64,000 bases of DNA, taken from NCBI RefSeq assembly GCF_000186265.1, contig NC_014934.1, positions 1,488,001 to 1,552,000 of the forward strand. The letters run 5' to 3'. The position numbers were made by a program, and so were the translations under genes. This document shows, one piece after another, positions 18,584 to 28,534 of this stretch. The DNA is from Cellulophaga algicola DSM 14237. Lineage in GTDB: Bacteria > Bacteroidota > Bacteroidia > Flavobacteriales > Flavobacteriaceae. The notes under the pieces were generated by a model, which had not been told where the DNA came from, searched no databases, and saw only the letters and a list, made by a program, of their open reading frames with translations. The first letter of the stretch is position 1; every line of letters starts with the position of its first letter.

Positions 18584-21500
18584 TTATCTATTAATGTATA
18601 AATATCCTGCTTTACTTAGGTTTTCTCCATCATTTACGTATTTAATTACGTAGAAGTAAACCCCTACTGGTAATTCAGAATTTGTACTTATGGTAACTCT
18701 ACCATTAGACGTTCCTCTAAATACATTGGCACTATTATCATAGCCAGCCATTTCATAGACTACTACTCCCCAACGGTTGTAAACCTGTACCGTATTACTA
18801 GGGAAAGATTCGATGTTTTCAATTCTAAAGAAATCATTTACACCATCATTATCAGGGGTTATAATTTCATTAGAAACTGCTATTCCTGAGCTTACGACTT
18901 CTTCATCACAACCAGCTGCTAGGGTAGGGATACCACCAATAGAATCACAAGGGTTTAAAGGATCAGTACTATCCGTTATTTCTTGACCATCTAGGATTGT
19001 ATCACCATCGGTATCTGCATTATTAGGGTCAGAACCAATGGCATCTTCTTGTGCAGTCGTTAATCCATCTGCATCACAGTCAGATTCAGGTAATGCTTTA
19101 CCACCGATATGATCACAATCATCTAACGGATTGGTATTGTCTACAACTTCTTGACCATCTATGATACCATCTCCATCAGAATCAGGATTTAATGGATCTG
19201 TCCCTAAAGCCATTTCTTCACCGTCTAATAATCCATCATTGTCAGAATCAGGATTGTTAGGATCTGTTCCTAAAGATACTTCTTGATCTGTTGTTAATCC
19301 GTCATTATCACAATCGCTTGCTCCAAGTGGACTTCCGCCAACAGAACTACAATCATCTAATGGATCTGTAGTATCAACATTTACTTCTTGTCCGTCATTA
19401 ATTCCGTCACCATCCGTATCCGGATTACTAGGATCCGTACCTATTGCTACCTCTTCGTTATCATTGATGCCGTCATTATCCGTATCAACCGAAACGGTTA
19501 CTGCCCCTGTACCTGAATTTCCAGAAGGATCTGTAGCGGTAATATTAATTACATCTTGATCCACTAGAGTTGGGAAGCTACCTGAATCTGGAGTTGCCGT
19601 TTCCGTATCTAAACTCCAATCGCCACTGGCATCGGTAGTCACGGTATAGGTTACATCAGGAATGTTATCTCCATCCGTATCCAACTCAATAACTAAAGTT
19701 TCATTAGCATTTCCTTGACCTGTTAGGATAGGAGTACTATCTATGGTATTGAAGCTATCTACTGTAGGAGCTGAATTATCTAATATAATCGGGTCATTAT
19801 CTGTAGCAGGGTTAAGCGCAACATCAGTAACATCTGCAGTAACAGTAATTGGTCCGTTAGCTAATCCAGAAATATCGGCATCTGTAGCTGTCCAAGTATC
19901 ACCACTAACTGTAGCAGTAGTAGTTACCGTATTTGTACCATCACTAAAAGTAACCGTTACAGTTTGTCCGTCTTCTACACCAGTAGTTGTACCTGAAATA
20001 GTAACATCACCATCTTCTGCTGCATTTACCACATTATCACCTTCAATAGGAGTTGTAATATCTATTGTAGGTAGAGAATTGTCTAAAGTAATTGGGTCAT
20101 TATCTGTAGCAGGGTTTCCTCCGAAATCGGTTACATCCGCAGTAACAGTAATTGGTCCGTTAGTTAAGCCAGAAATATCTGCATCTGTAGCTGTCCAAGT
20201 ATCACCACTAACTGTAGCGGTTGTTATCACAGTATTTGTACCATCACTAAAAGTTACCGTTACAGTTTGTCCGTCTTCAACATCAGTTGTAGAACCAGAA
20301 ATAGTAACATCACCATCTTCTGCTGCGTTTACCACATTATCACCTTCAATAGGAGTTGTAATATCTATTGTAGGTAGAGAATTGTCTAAAGTAATTGGGT
20401 CATTATCTGTAGCTGGGTTAAGCGCTACATCAGTAACATCTGCAGTAACAGTAATTGGTCCGTTAGCTAATCCAGAAATATCTGCATCTGTAGCTGTCCA
20501 AGTATCACCACTAACTGTAGCAGTAGTAGTTACCGTATTTGTACCATCACTAAAAGTAACCGTTACAGTTTGTCCGTCTTCAACATCAGTTGTAGTACCA
20601 GAAATAGTAACATCACCATCTTCTGCTGCGTTTACCACATTATCACCTTCAATAGGAGTTGTAATATCTATTGTTGGTACTGAATTGTCTAAAGTAATTG
20701 GGTCATTATCTGTAGCAGGGTTCAATGCTACATCAGTAACATCCGCAGTAACAGTAATTGGTCCGTTAGCTAATCCAGAAATATCTGCATCTGTAGCTGT
20801 CCAAGTATCACCACTAACTGTAGCGGTTGTTATCACAGTATTTGTACCATCACTAAAAGTTACCGTTACAATTTGATTGTCTTCTACACCAGTAGTTGTA
20901 CCTGAAATAGTAACATCACCATCTTCTGCTGCGTTTACCACATTATCACCTTCAATAGGAGTTGTAATATCTACTGTAGGAGCTGAATTATCTAATATAA
21001 TAGGGTCATTATCTGTAGCTGGGTTAAGCGCTACATCAGTAACATCTGCAGTAACAGTAATTGGTCCGTTAGTTAACCCAGAAATATCTGCATCTGTAGC
21101 TGTCCAAGTATTACCACTAACTGTAGCAGTAGTAGTTACCGTATTTGTACCATCACTAAAAGTAACCGTTACAGTTTGTCCGTCTTCTACACCAGTAGTT
21201 GTACCAGAAATAGTAACATCACCATCTTCAGCTGCGTTTACCACATTATCACCCTCAATAGGAGTTGTAATATCTACTGTAGGAGCTGAATTATCTAATA
21301 TAATAGGGTCATTATCTGTAGCTGGGTTAAGCGCTACATCAGTAACATCTGCAGTAACAGTAATTGGTCCGTTAGTTAACCCAGAAATATCTGCATCTGT
21401 AGCTGTCCAAGTATTACCACTAACTGTAGCGGTTGTTATCACAGTATTTGTACCATCACTAAAAGTAACCGTTACAGTTTGTCCGTCTTCTACACCAGTA

Positions 21501-24500
21501 GTTGTACCAGAAATAGTTACATCACCATCTTCTGCTGCGTTTACCACATTATCACCTTCAATAGGAGTTGTGATGTCTATTGTTGGTATTGTATTGTCTA
21601 AAGTAATTGGGTCATTATCAGTAGCAGGGTTTCCTCCGAAATCGGTTACATCTGCAGTAACGGTAATCGTTCCATTATCTAATCCAGAAATATCTGCATC
21701 TGTAGCTGTCCAAGTATCACCACTAACTGTAGCAGTAGTAGTTACCGTATTTGTACCATCACTAAAAGTTACCGTTACAGTTTGTCCGACTTCTACACCA
21801 GTAGTTGTACCAGAAATAGTAACATCACCATCTTCTGCTGCGTTTACCACATTATCACCTTCAATAGGAGTTGTGATGTCAATGACAGGTGCTGTATTTG
21901 CTAAGGTAATCGGGTCATTATCTGTAGCAGGATTCAATGCTACATCGGTTACATCTGCAGTAACAGTAATTGGTCCGTTAGCTAATCCAGAAATATCTGC
22001 ATCTGTAGCTGTCCAAGTATCACCACTAACTGTAGCAGTAGTAGTTACCGTATTTGTACCATCACTAAAAGTTACCGTTACAGTTTGTCCGTCTTCTACA
22101 CCAGTAGTTGTACCTGAAATAGTTACATCACCATCTTCTGCTGCGTTTACCACATTATCACCTTCAATAGGAGTTGTGATGTCTATTGTTGGTAATGAAT
22201 TGTCTAAAGTAATTGGGTCATTATCTGTTGCCGGATTCAATGCTACATCAGTAACATCTGCAGTAACAGTAATTGGTCCGTTAGTTAACCCAGAAATATC
22301 TGCATCTGTAGCTGTCCAAGTATCACCACTAACTGTAGCAGTAGTAGTTACCGTATTTGTACCATCACTAAAAGTAACCGTTACAGTTTGTCCGTCTTCT
22401 ACACCAGTAGTTATACCTGAAATAGTAACATCACCATCTTCAGCTGCGTTTACCACATTATCACCCTCAATAGGAGTTGTAATATCTATTGTAGGTAGAG
22501 AATTGTCTAAAGTAATAGGGTCATTATCTGTTGCCGGATTTAATGCTACATCAGTTACATCTGCAGTAACAGTAATTGGTCCGTTAGTTAATCCAGAAAT
22601 ATCTGCATCTGTAGCTGTCCAAGTATTACCACTAACTGTAGCAGTAGTAGTTACCGTATTTGTACCATCACTAAAAGTTACCGTTACAATTTGATTGTCT
22701 TCTACACCAGTAGTTGTACCTGAAATAGTAACATCACCATCTTCTGCTGCGTTTACCACATTATCACCCTCAATAGGAGTTGTGATGTCTATTGTTGGTA
22801 GAGAATTGTCTAAAGTAATAGGGTCATTATCAGTTGCTGGATTTAATGCTACATCGGTTACATCCGCAGTAACAGTAATTGGTCCGTTAGTTAACCCAGA
22901 AATATCGGCATCTGTAGCTGTCCAAGTATTACCACTAACTGTAGCAGTAGTAGTTACCGTATTTGTACCATCACTAAAAGTAACCGTTACAGTTTGTCCG
23001 TCTTCTACACCAGTAGTTGTACCAGAAATAGTAACATCACCATCTTCAGCTGCGTTTACCACATTATCACCTTCAATAGGAGTTGTGATATCAATAACAG
23101 GTGCTGTATTTGCTAAGGTAATCGGGTCATTATCTGTAGCAGGATTCAATGCTACATCGGTTACATCTGCAGTAACAGTAATTGGTCCGTTAGTTAACCC
23201 AGAAATATCGGCATCTGCAGCTGTCCAAGTATCACCACTAACTGTAGCGGTTGTTATCACCGTATTTGTACCATCACTAAAAGTTACCGTTACAGTTTGT
23301 CCGTCTTCAACACCAGTAGTTGTACCAGAAATAGTTACATCACCATCTTCTGCTGCGTTTACCACATTATCACCTTCAATAGGAGTTGTGATATCAATAA
23401 CAGGTGCTGTATTTGCTAAGGTAATCGGGTCATTATCTGTAGCCGGGTTAAGGGCAACATCAGTAACATCTGCAGTAACAGTAATTGTTCCGTTAGTTAA
23501 CCCAGAAATATCTGCATCTGCAGCTGTCCAAGTATCACCACTAACTGTAGCGGTTGTTATCACCGTATTTGTACCATCACTAAAAGTTACCGTTACAGTT
23601 TGTCCGTCTTCAACACCAGTAGTTGTACCAGAAATAGTAACATCACCATCTTCTGCTGCGTTTACCACATTATCACCTTCAATAGGAGTTGTAATATCTA
23701 TTGTTGGTAATGAATTGTCTAAAGTAATTGGGTCATTATCTGTAGCAGGATTTAATGCTACATCAGTAACATCTGCAGTAACAGTAATTGGTCCGTTAGT
23801 TAACCCAGAAATATCTGCATCTGTAACTGTCCAAGTATCACCACTAACTGTAGCGGTTGTTATCACAGTATTTGTACCATCACTAAAAGTAACCGTTACA
23901 GTTTGTCCGTCTTCTACACCAGTAGTTGTACCTGAAATAGTAACATCACCATCTTCTGCTGCGTTTACCACATTATCACCTTCAATAGGAGTTGTAATAT
24001 CTACTGTAGGAGCTGAATTATCTAATATAATAGGGTCATTATCTGTAGCTGGGTTAAGCGCTACATCAGTAACATCTGCAGTAACAGTAATTGGTCCGTT
24101 AGTTAACCCAGAAATATCTGCATCTGTAGCTGTCCAAGTATTACCACTAACTGTAGCGGTTGTTATCACAGTATCTGTACCATCACTAAAAGTAACCGTT
24201 ACAGTTTGTCCGTCTTCTACACCAGTAGTTGTACCTGAAATAGTAACATCATCATCTTCTGCTGCGTTTACCACATTATCACCTTCAATAGGAGTTGTGA
24301 TGTCTATTGTTGGTAATGAATTGTCTAAAGTAATTGGGTCATTATCTGTTGCCGGATTCAATGCTACATCAGTAACATCTGCAGTAACAGTAATTGGTCC
24401 GTTAGTTAACCCAGAAATATCTGCATCTGTAGCTGTCCAAGTATTACCACTAACTGTAGCGGTTGTTATCACAGTATTTGTACCATCACTAAAAGTAACC

Positions 24501-27457
24501 GTTACAGTTTGTCCGTCTTCAACACCAGTAGTTGTACCAGAGATAGTAACATCACCATCTTCTGCTGCGTTTACCACATTATCACCTTCAATAGGAGTTG
24601 TAATATCTATTGTTGGTAGAGAATTGTCTAAAGTAATTGGGTCATTATCTGTAGCAGGGTTAAGGGCAACATCTGTAACATCTGCAGTAACAGTAATTGG
24701 TCCGTTAGTTAACCCAGAAATATCTGCATCTGTAGCTGTCCAAGTATTACCACTAACTGTAGCGGTTGTTATCACAGTATTTGTACCATCAGAAAAAGTT
24801 ACCGTTACAATTTGATTGTCTTCTACACCAGTAGTTGTACCAGAAATAGTAACATCACCATCCTCTGCTGCGTTTACCACATTATCACCTTCAATAGGAG
24901 TTGTGATGTCTATTGTAGGCAGAGAATTGTCTAGTGTAATTGGGTCATTATCTGTTGCCGGATTCAATGCTACATCAGTAACATCTGCAGTAACAGTAAT
25001 TGGTCCGTTAGCTAATCCAGAAATATCTGCATCTGTAGCTGTCCAAGTATCACCACTAACTGTAGCAGTAGTAGTTACCGTATTTGTACCATCACTAAAA
25101 GTAACCGTTACAATTTGATTGTCTTCTACACCAGTAGTTGTACCTGAAATAGTAACATCACCATCTTCTGCTGCGTTTACCACATTATCACCCTCAATAG
25201 GAGTTGTAATATTAATAACAGGTGCTGTATTTGCTAAGGTAATCGGGTCATTATCAGTTGCTGGATTTCCTCCGAAATCGGTTACATCTGCAGTAACGGT
25301 AATCGTTCCATTATCTAATCCAGAAATATCAGCATCCGTTGCCGTCCAAGATCCATCAGAATTTACAGTGGCTGTCGTAGTAACAACAGGATTAGTACCA
25401 TCATCAAAAGTTACGGTTACTGTTTGTCCTGCTTCCACATCCGTAGTAGTTCCAGAAATAGTTACATCCCCGTCTTCTGCTGCATTTACAATATTATCTA
25501 TTTCAATAGGAGTTGTAATATCAATAGTAGGTGCTGTTTTATATCCTTTTAAAGTTATAATTAAATCTGCTGTATCGGAACTTGTACCATCTGATAGTCT
25601 ATATAAAAAAGTATCCGTTAGCGTATCTCCTGTAAGTAATCCTGCAACTGCTGGGTTACTTGTATTTGGAGTATAGGTATAACTACCATCACTATTTACA
25701 ACAATAGACCCGTATGTGCCAGTATATGTAACACCTACATTAGCAGCATTACCTTCAATTTCTGATATTACTATATTACCTGTGCCACCTTGCCAATAAA
25801 TATCAGAAACACCTGCAATTTGGCCTCCTGGGTCGGCGTCTGTTACATCTGGACCATAACTGTAGCTTAGTTTTAATTCATTTATAGGTTGTTCAAAAAA
25901 CACGTTGATATTTCCCGTGGCATCACTAGGAATAGCACTTCCTATACCATAAAATGTATTGTTTCCGGCATCAACCACACCGCCAGTTGTCACAAATTTA
26001 AAATTAGAAGCAGTACCGTTTAAGGAGCCATTTATTTGTATTTGATCTTGCCAGCTTGTCCCTTGGGAAAAATCTATATCTACTAATAAGAAACCCAAGT
26101 TATATACTGGTTGATCAAATGTAATCGTCAACTCTGTAAAATCAGAATTATTGGTTGAGGCATCTATAGCATATCCTAAATAACCCGTGTGGCCACCATT
26201 GGTGTTTGTTTGGTTTACTACTTGATTTTGGTTTGCGATTCCTATTCCTCCGGAATCTGTAGAGCTAAAATTAAGTAGTACGCCATCAATAGTCCTTGAT
26301 GTTCCGTTTATTGGTGCAGAATAATCTACAAAGAAGCCCCCTGGATCGCTAAATTCTGTTTCCCATACTAAGGTTGATAAACCTCTATCTACGGAGTCAG
26401 CGCCATCTACTCCGACATCTGTAATAATATTTCCAGAAACATTGGTTTCTGTGACAACTATAATTTCATCGGTATTATCTAAAGCTACCGGGGCTTCATC
26501 AACACCATTAATAGTAATAGATAAAGTTCCATAATCAATTATTCCTGAGTTATCTCTAGCGGTGTAAGAAACAATATCAATCAACGATTCCCCGTTTTTA
26601 AGGCCTGTAATAGATGAACTTGTCTCATCTACATTATAGGTATAATTACCATTTGATTGCATAATTATGGAACCATACAAAGTAGTATATGAATTAGAAA
26701 CTTGAGTAGGGTATACATCTACTTCTGAAACTGTTAGTATATTTCCTGTATCATTTGTTAATACATTTCCAGTGACTGTACCTGTGGTGTTTGCCGCTAT
26801 GCTATTAGAATCATCTACAGCATTTGGGGGAGTGGTATAGACTCTTATAATACTTTGCGCAGAAGCACTTGCTAAATTTGCATCTGTAATGGTTACTGTT
26901 GCAATTCTGTTACCATCAGTAGGTGTATTTGTTAGATTTCCGTAGGTTATTGTATTAAAAAAAGTAATAAAGTCAGCATTTGGGATAGGGTTTCCTGATG
27001 CTTCAGTAATAGTAAAACTGTTTAGGTTCTGTACTAGTCTGATTGTAGAGCTGCCCACGTTATAATCTTTAGAGGCTGTAAGAGCGGTAAAATAATAAAA
27101 ATCTCCTAGACTTGTTATATACATCAATTCAGTACCATCAACAGTTCCTGAGAAGTCTATGGTGGCACTCAATATTGTATTGGTGTCAGAAGAAAGTGTA
27201 GGATTTTTGAATATAGCAGTGATTGAACCTGTAGTGGGTTTAAACTGCAAATCATTATCTAAACCATCTGTAGTACTATTTAAATCTAAAATAGGATCCG
27301 CAAAAAGCATATTTAAATGAGGCAGCGAAGAATTCGCGATACTATCTTTATCTGTACTTGGATTTGCTTCTGATGAAAATCCTATAAAAAAAGATAATAT
27401 AAATACAAAAAGAACTTTCAATTCTTTATTATATACTGATTGTAATGGTTTATTCAT
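18584..27457 (-). CDS. Giant T9SS surface adhesin with 19 tandem Ig-like repeats and gliding-type C-terminal domain
   Basis: About 2,957 residues. I chose the ATG at 27457 because it starts a proper signal peptide (KVLFVFILSFFIGFSSEA); the longer in-frame start at 27541 adds 28 residues with no signal character. In order: an N-terminal region with cadherin/VCBS-like modules (about 26,820-26,480 and 25,800-25,600 nt); 19 copies of a 101-residue bacterial Ig-like repeat (ITTPIEGDNVVNAAEDG... to ...NPATDNDPITLDNS); a calcium-binding TSP3-like segment (DTDNDGINDNEE, DSDNDGLLDGEE); and a gliding-associated CHU_C domain (NEIITPDNDGVNDFFRIEN ... GVYFYVIKY), a type B T9SS sorting signal. It is exported across the outer membrane and displayed at the surface. 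Copy number may vary between strains and assemblies. Confidence 0.93.
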   Translation of the reverse strand: MNKPLQSVYNKELKVLFVFILSFFIGFSSEANPSTDKDSIANSSLPHLNMLFADPILDLNSTTDGLDNDLQFKPTTGSITAIFKNPTLSSDTNTILSATIDFSGTVDGTELMYITSLGDFYYFTALTASKDYNVGSSTIRLVQNLNSFTITEASGNPIPNADFITFFNTITYGNLTNTPTDGNRIATVTITDANLASASAQSIIRVYTTPPNAVDDSNSIAANTTGTVTGNVLTNDTGNILTVSEVDVYPTQVSNSYTTLYGSIIMQSNGNYTYNVDETSSSITGLKNGESLIDIVSYTARDNSGIIDYGTLSITINGVDEAPVALDNTDEIIVVTETNVSGNIITDVGVDGADSVDRGLSTLVWETEFSDPGGFFVDYSAPINGTSRTIDGVLLNFSSTDSGGIGIANQNQVVNQTNTNGGHTGYLGYAIDASTNNSDFTELTITFDQPVYNLGFLLVDIDFSQGTSWQDQIQINGSLNGTASNFKFVTTGGVVDAGNNTFYGIGSAIPSDATGNINVFFEQPINELKLSYSYGPDVTDADPGGQIAGVSDIYWQGGTGNIVISEIEGNAANVGVTYTGTYGSIVVNSDGSYTYTPNTSNPAVAGLLTGDTLTDTFLYRLSDGTSSDTADLIITLKGYKTAPTIDITTPIEIDNIVNAAEDGDVTISGTTTDVEAGQTVTVTFDDGTNPVVTTTATVNSDGSWTATDADISGLDNGTITVTADVTDFGGNPATDNDPITLANTAPVINITTPIEGDNVVNAAEDGDVTISGTTTGVEDNQIVTVTFSDGTNTVTTTATVSGDTWTATDADISGLANGPITVTADVTDVALNPATDNDPITLDNSLPTIDITTPIEGDNVVNAAEDGDVTISGTTTGVEDNQIVTVTFSDGTNTVITTATVSGNTWTATDADISGLTNGPITVTADVTDVALNPATDNDPITLDNSLPTIDITTPIEGDNVVNAAEDGDVTISGTTTGVEDGQTVTVTFSDGTNTVITTATVSGNTWTATDADISGLTNGPITVTADVTDVALNPATDNDPITLDNSLPTIDITTPIEGDNVVNAAEDDDVTISGTTTGVEDGQTVTVTFSDGTDTVITTATVSGNTWTATDADISGLTNGPITVTADVTDVALNPATDNDPIILDNSAPTVDITTPIEGDNVVNAAEDGDVTISGTTTGVEDGQTVTVTFSDGTNTVITTATVSGDTWTVTDADISGLTNGPITVTADVTDVALNPATDNDPITLDNSLPTIDITTPIEGDNVVNAAEDGDVTISGTTTGVEDGQTVTVTFSDGTNTVITTATVSGDTWTAADADISGLTNGTITVTADVTDVALNPATDNDPITLANTAPVIDITTPIEGDNVVNAAEDGDVTISGTTTGVEDGQTVTVTFSDGTNTVITTATVSGDTWTAADADISGLTNGPITVTADVTDVALNPATDNDPITLANTAPVIDITTPIEGDNVVNAAEDGDVTISGTTTGVEDGQTVTVTFSDGTNTVTTTATVSGNTWTATDADISGLTNGPITVTADVTDVALNPATDNDPITLDNSLPTIDITTPIEGDNVVNAAEDGDVTISGTTTGVEDNQIVTVTFSDGTNTVTTTATVSGNTWTATDADISGLTNGPITVTADVTDVALNPATDNDPITLDNSLPTIDITTPIEGDNVVNAAEDGDVTISGITTGVEDGQTVTVTFSDGTNTVTTTATVSGDTWTATDADISGLTNGPITVTADVTDVALNPATDNDPITLDNSLPTIDITTPIEGDNVVNAAEDGDVTISGTTTGVEDGQTVTVTFSDGTNTVTTTATVSGDTWTATDADISGLANGPITVTADVTDVALNPATDNDPITLANTAPVIDITTPIEGDNVVNAAEDGDVTISGTTTGVEVGQTVTVTFSDGTNTVTTTATVSGDTWTATDADISGLDNGTITVTADVTDFGGNPATDNDPITLDNTIPTIDITTPIEGDNVVNAAEDGDVTISGTTTGVEDGQTVTVTFSDGTNTVITTATVSGNTWTATDADISGLTNGPITVTADVTDVALNPATDNDPIILDNSAPTVDITTPIEGDNVVNAAEDGDVTISGTTTGVEDGQTVTVTFSDGTNTVTTTATVSGNTWTATDADISGLTNGPITVTADVTDVALNPATDNDPIILDNSAPTVDITTPIEGDNVVNAAEDGDVTISGTTTGVEDNQIVTVTFSDGTNTVITTATVSGDTWTATDADISGLANGPITVTADVTDVALNPATDNDPITLDNSVPTIDITTPIEGDNVVNAAEDGDVTISGTTTDVEDGQTVTVTFSDGTNTVTTTATVSGDTWTATDADISGLANGPITVTADVTDVALNPATDNDPITLDNSLPTIDITTPIEGDNVVNAAEDGDVTISGSTTDVEDGQTVTVTFSDGTNTVITTATVSGDTWTATDADISGLTNGPITVTADVTDFGGNPATDNDPITLDNSLPTIDITTPIEGDNVVNAAEDGDVTISGTTTGVEDGQTVTVTFSDGTNTVTTTATVSGDTWTATDADISGLANGPITVTADVTDVALNPATDNDPIILDNSAPTVDSFNTIDSTPILTGQGNANETLVIELDTDGDNIPDVTYTVTTDASGDWSLDTETATPDSGSFPTLVDQDVINITATDPSGNSGTGAVTVSVDTDNDGINDNEEVAIGTDPSNPDTDGDGINDGQEVNVDTTDPLDDCSSVGGSPLGASDCDNDGLTTDQEVSLGTDPNNPDSDNDGLLDGEEMALGTDPLNPDSDGDGIIDGQEVVDNTNPLDDCDHIGGKALPESDCDADGLTTAQEDAIGSDPNNADTDGDTILDGQEITDSTDPLNPCDSIGGIPTLAAGCDEEVVSSGIAVSNEIITPDNDGVNDFFRIENIESFPSNTVQVYNRWGVVVYEMAGYDNSANVFRGTSNGRVTISTNSELPVGVYFYVIKYVNDGENLSKAGYLYINR
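19764..25530. repeat. Tandem array of 19 copies of a 303-bp repeat
   Basis: A 303-bp unit recurs with exact period; for example, the sequence for ITTPIEGDN lies at about 20,047, 20,350, 20,653 and so on. I count 19 copies in the translation. The copy nearest the N-terminus is the most divergent, with IEIDN for IEGDN and a two-residue longer middle (TTTATVNSDGSW). Internal copies differ at a few shared variant sites only: VED/VEDNQI, SGDTW/SGNTW, TNGP/ANGP/NGT, VALN/FGGN, and LDNSLP/LANTAP/LDNSAP. The mosaic mixing of variants implies recombination or gene conversion between copies. Confidence 0.92.
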
Positions 27458-27932
27458 GGTAGTGTTTTTATGGAAGCTAATTTTATTTTTATGATTGAAA
27501 TTACCGAAATCTTTAAATTTGAAAGTACCTACACTTATCAAAAAACATTTATATATAGTCCAAAGGACATTATTTATAGATAATTTGTTAATATGTACGA
27601 ATTTTCTTTATTGATGGTTTTTTTTTTAAAGAATCTACATTTAGTGTGTAATAAAATTAGTCAAAGCAGCTCTTTCTGTTTACTATTTGTTGTGATTAGT
27701 ATTAATTAAGTTGTGAGATATATTCTTCTTGTGGTGTGATTTTATATTTATTATAAGTAAGTAATAGATTACGTTAAATTAAAGAATTAATTTTATTTCA
27801 GGAAGCAAATGCAGTACTTAATCGAAAAAAATAGTTTTATGTCGGTTATATGATACCGTTCAGCGGTTTAGTATTTTTTTGGGTATTCAATACTTCTGGC
27901 GAATAAATAAGGAATAAAAGGCTATAATTAAT
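27458..27932. other. Non-coding stretch upstream of the adhesin gene
   Basis: This AT-rich stretch separates the divergent adhesin gene and the TetR remnant. I see no convincing consensus promoter of the TAnnTTTG type on the minus strand, no repeat and no RNA gene. The region just before the TetR remnant contains no recognisable helix-turn-helix coding sequence in any frame. Confidence 0.5.
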
Positions 27933-28277
27933 GTGGATTTGTCTGCTTGTGAGAAACTAATTCTTATTCGGGAAGGAGCTGCAGTACCACTTCCTTATGG
28001 GTTACTAAAAAAGAAGTTATCGACAGCATTAGAGTATCCTTACTTAATTTCTCTATTTGTAAATGAATGGACAAACCTCAGCGAACCAAGTTTATCTATT
28101 TTCAAGAATAGAAGAATTGCATATGTAAAGCAAATTCAAGAATTAGTAGCTTTAGGTATGCTCCAAGGACAATTGAGGTCTGCAGATAGCAAAATAACCA
28201 CTTGTCTAATTTTGTCATCTATGAAGTGGCTCTATAACTTAGCTGTAGAAGATGAAAAAATTAACACTATAGCGTAG
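27933..28277 (+). pseudogene. TetR/AcrR-family regulator, C-terminal remnant
   Basis: The 114-residue frame, starting at a GTG, looks like the ligand-binding half of a TetR regulator: ALEYPYLISLFVNEWTNLSEPS, then KNRRIAYVKQIQELVALGMLQGQLRSAD, then a final helix with LSSMKWLYNLA. This is the pattern of the family's C-terminal domain. The N-terminal DNA-binding helix-turn-helix (about 60-80 residues) is absent, and an in-frame stop lies 16 bases upstream. With no promoter, no target gene beside it and loose non-coding DNA on both sides, I read it as a 5'-deleted remnant. A functional, HTH-less ligand-binding protein is less likely. Confidence 0.65.
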
Positions 28278-28534
28278 AAAAACAACTTAATGACTTTATT
28301 TTTTTTTGGGATTAGCATAACCTAATAATCCACATTATATAAAATGTATTCCTAAAGCATTGAAAAAAATCCCTTCAAAAAATCATTAAAATAAGCCAAC
28401 TATTAGTAGCTAATAAATAATGCCTGATTAGAGCTCAAAGTTTACATCGTTTTAGACCATCGATGCAAATAATAAATGACAAAGAAGAAAGTCTATTCGT
28501 TTAAAAATAAAAACAGCTTAAAAGCAGGACTTTA

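Noticed and set aside
19764-25530. CRISPR-like periodic array
   Set aside because: The period is 303 bp, copies are coding and contiguous, and there are no short spacers or cas genes.
19743-25676. Long antisense open frames of up to 706 residues on the plus strand across the adhesin repeats
   Set aside because: They are the mirror of a stop-free 303-bp repeat. They break only in the four copies with the NQIV variant, where the complementary codon reads TGA. The minus strand has the signal peptide, domain order and sorting domain.
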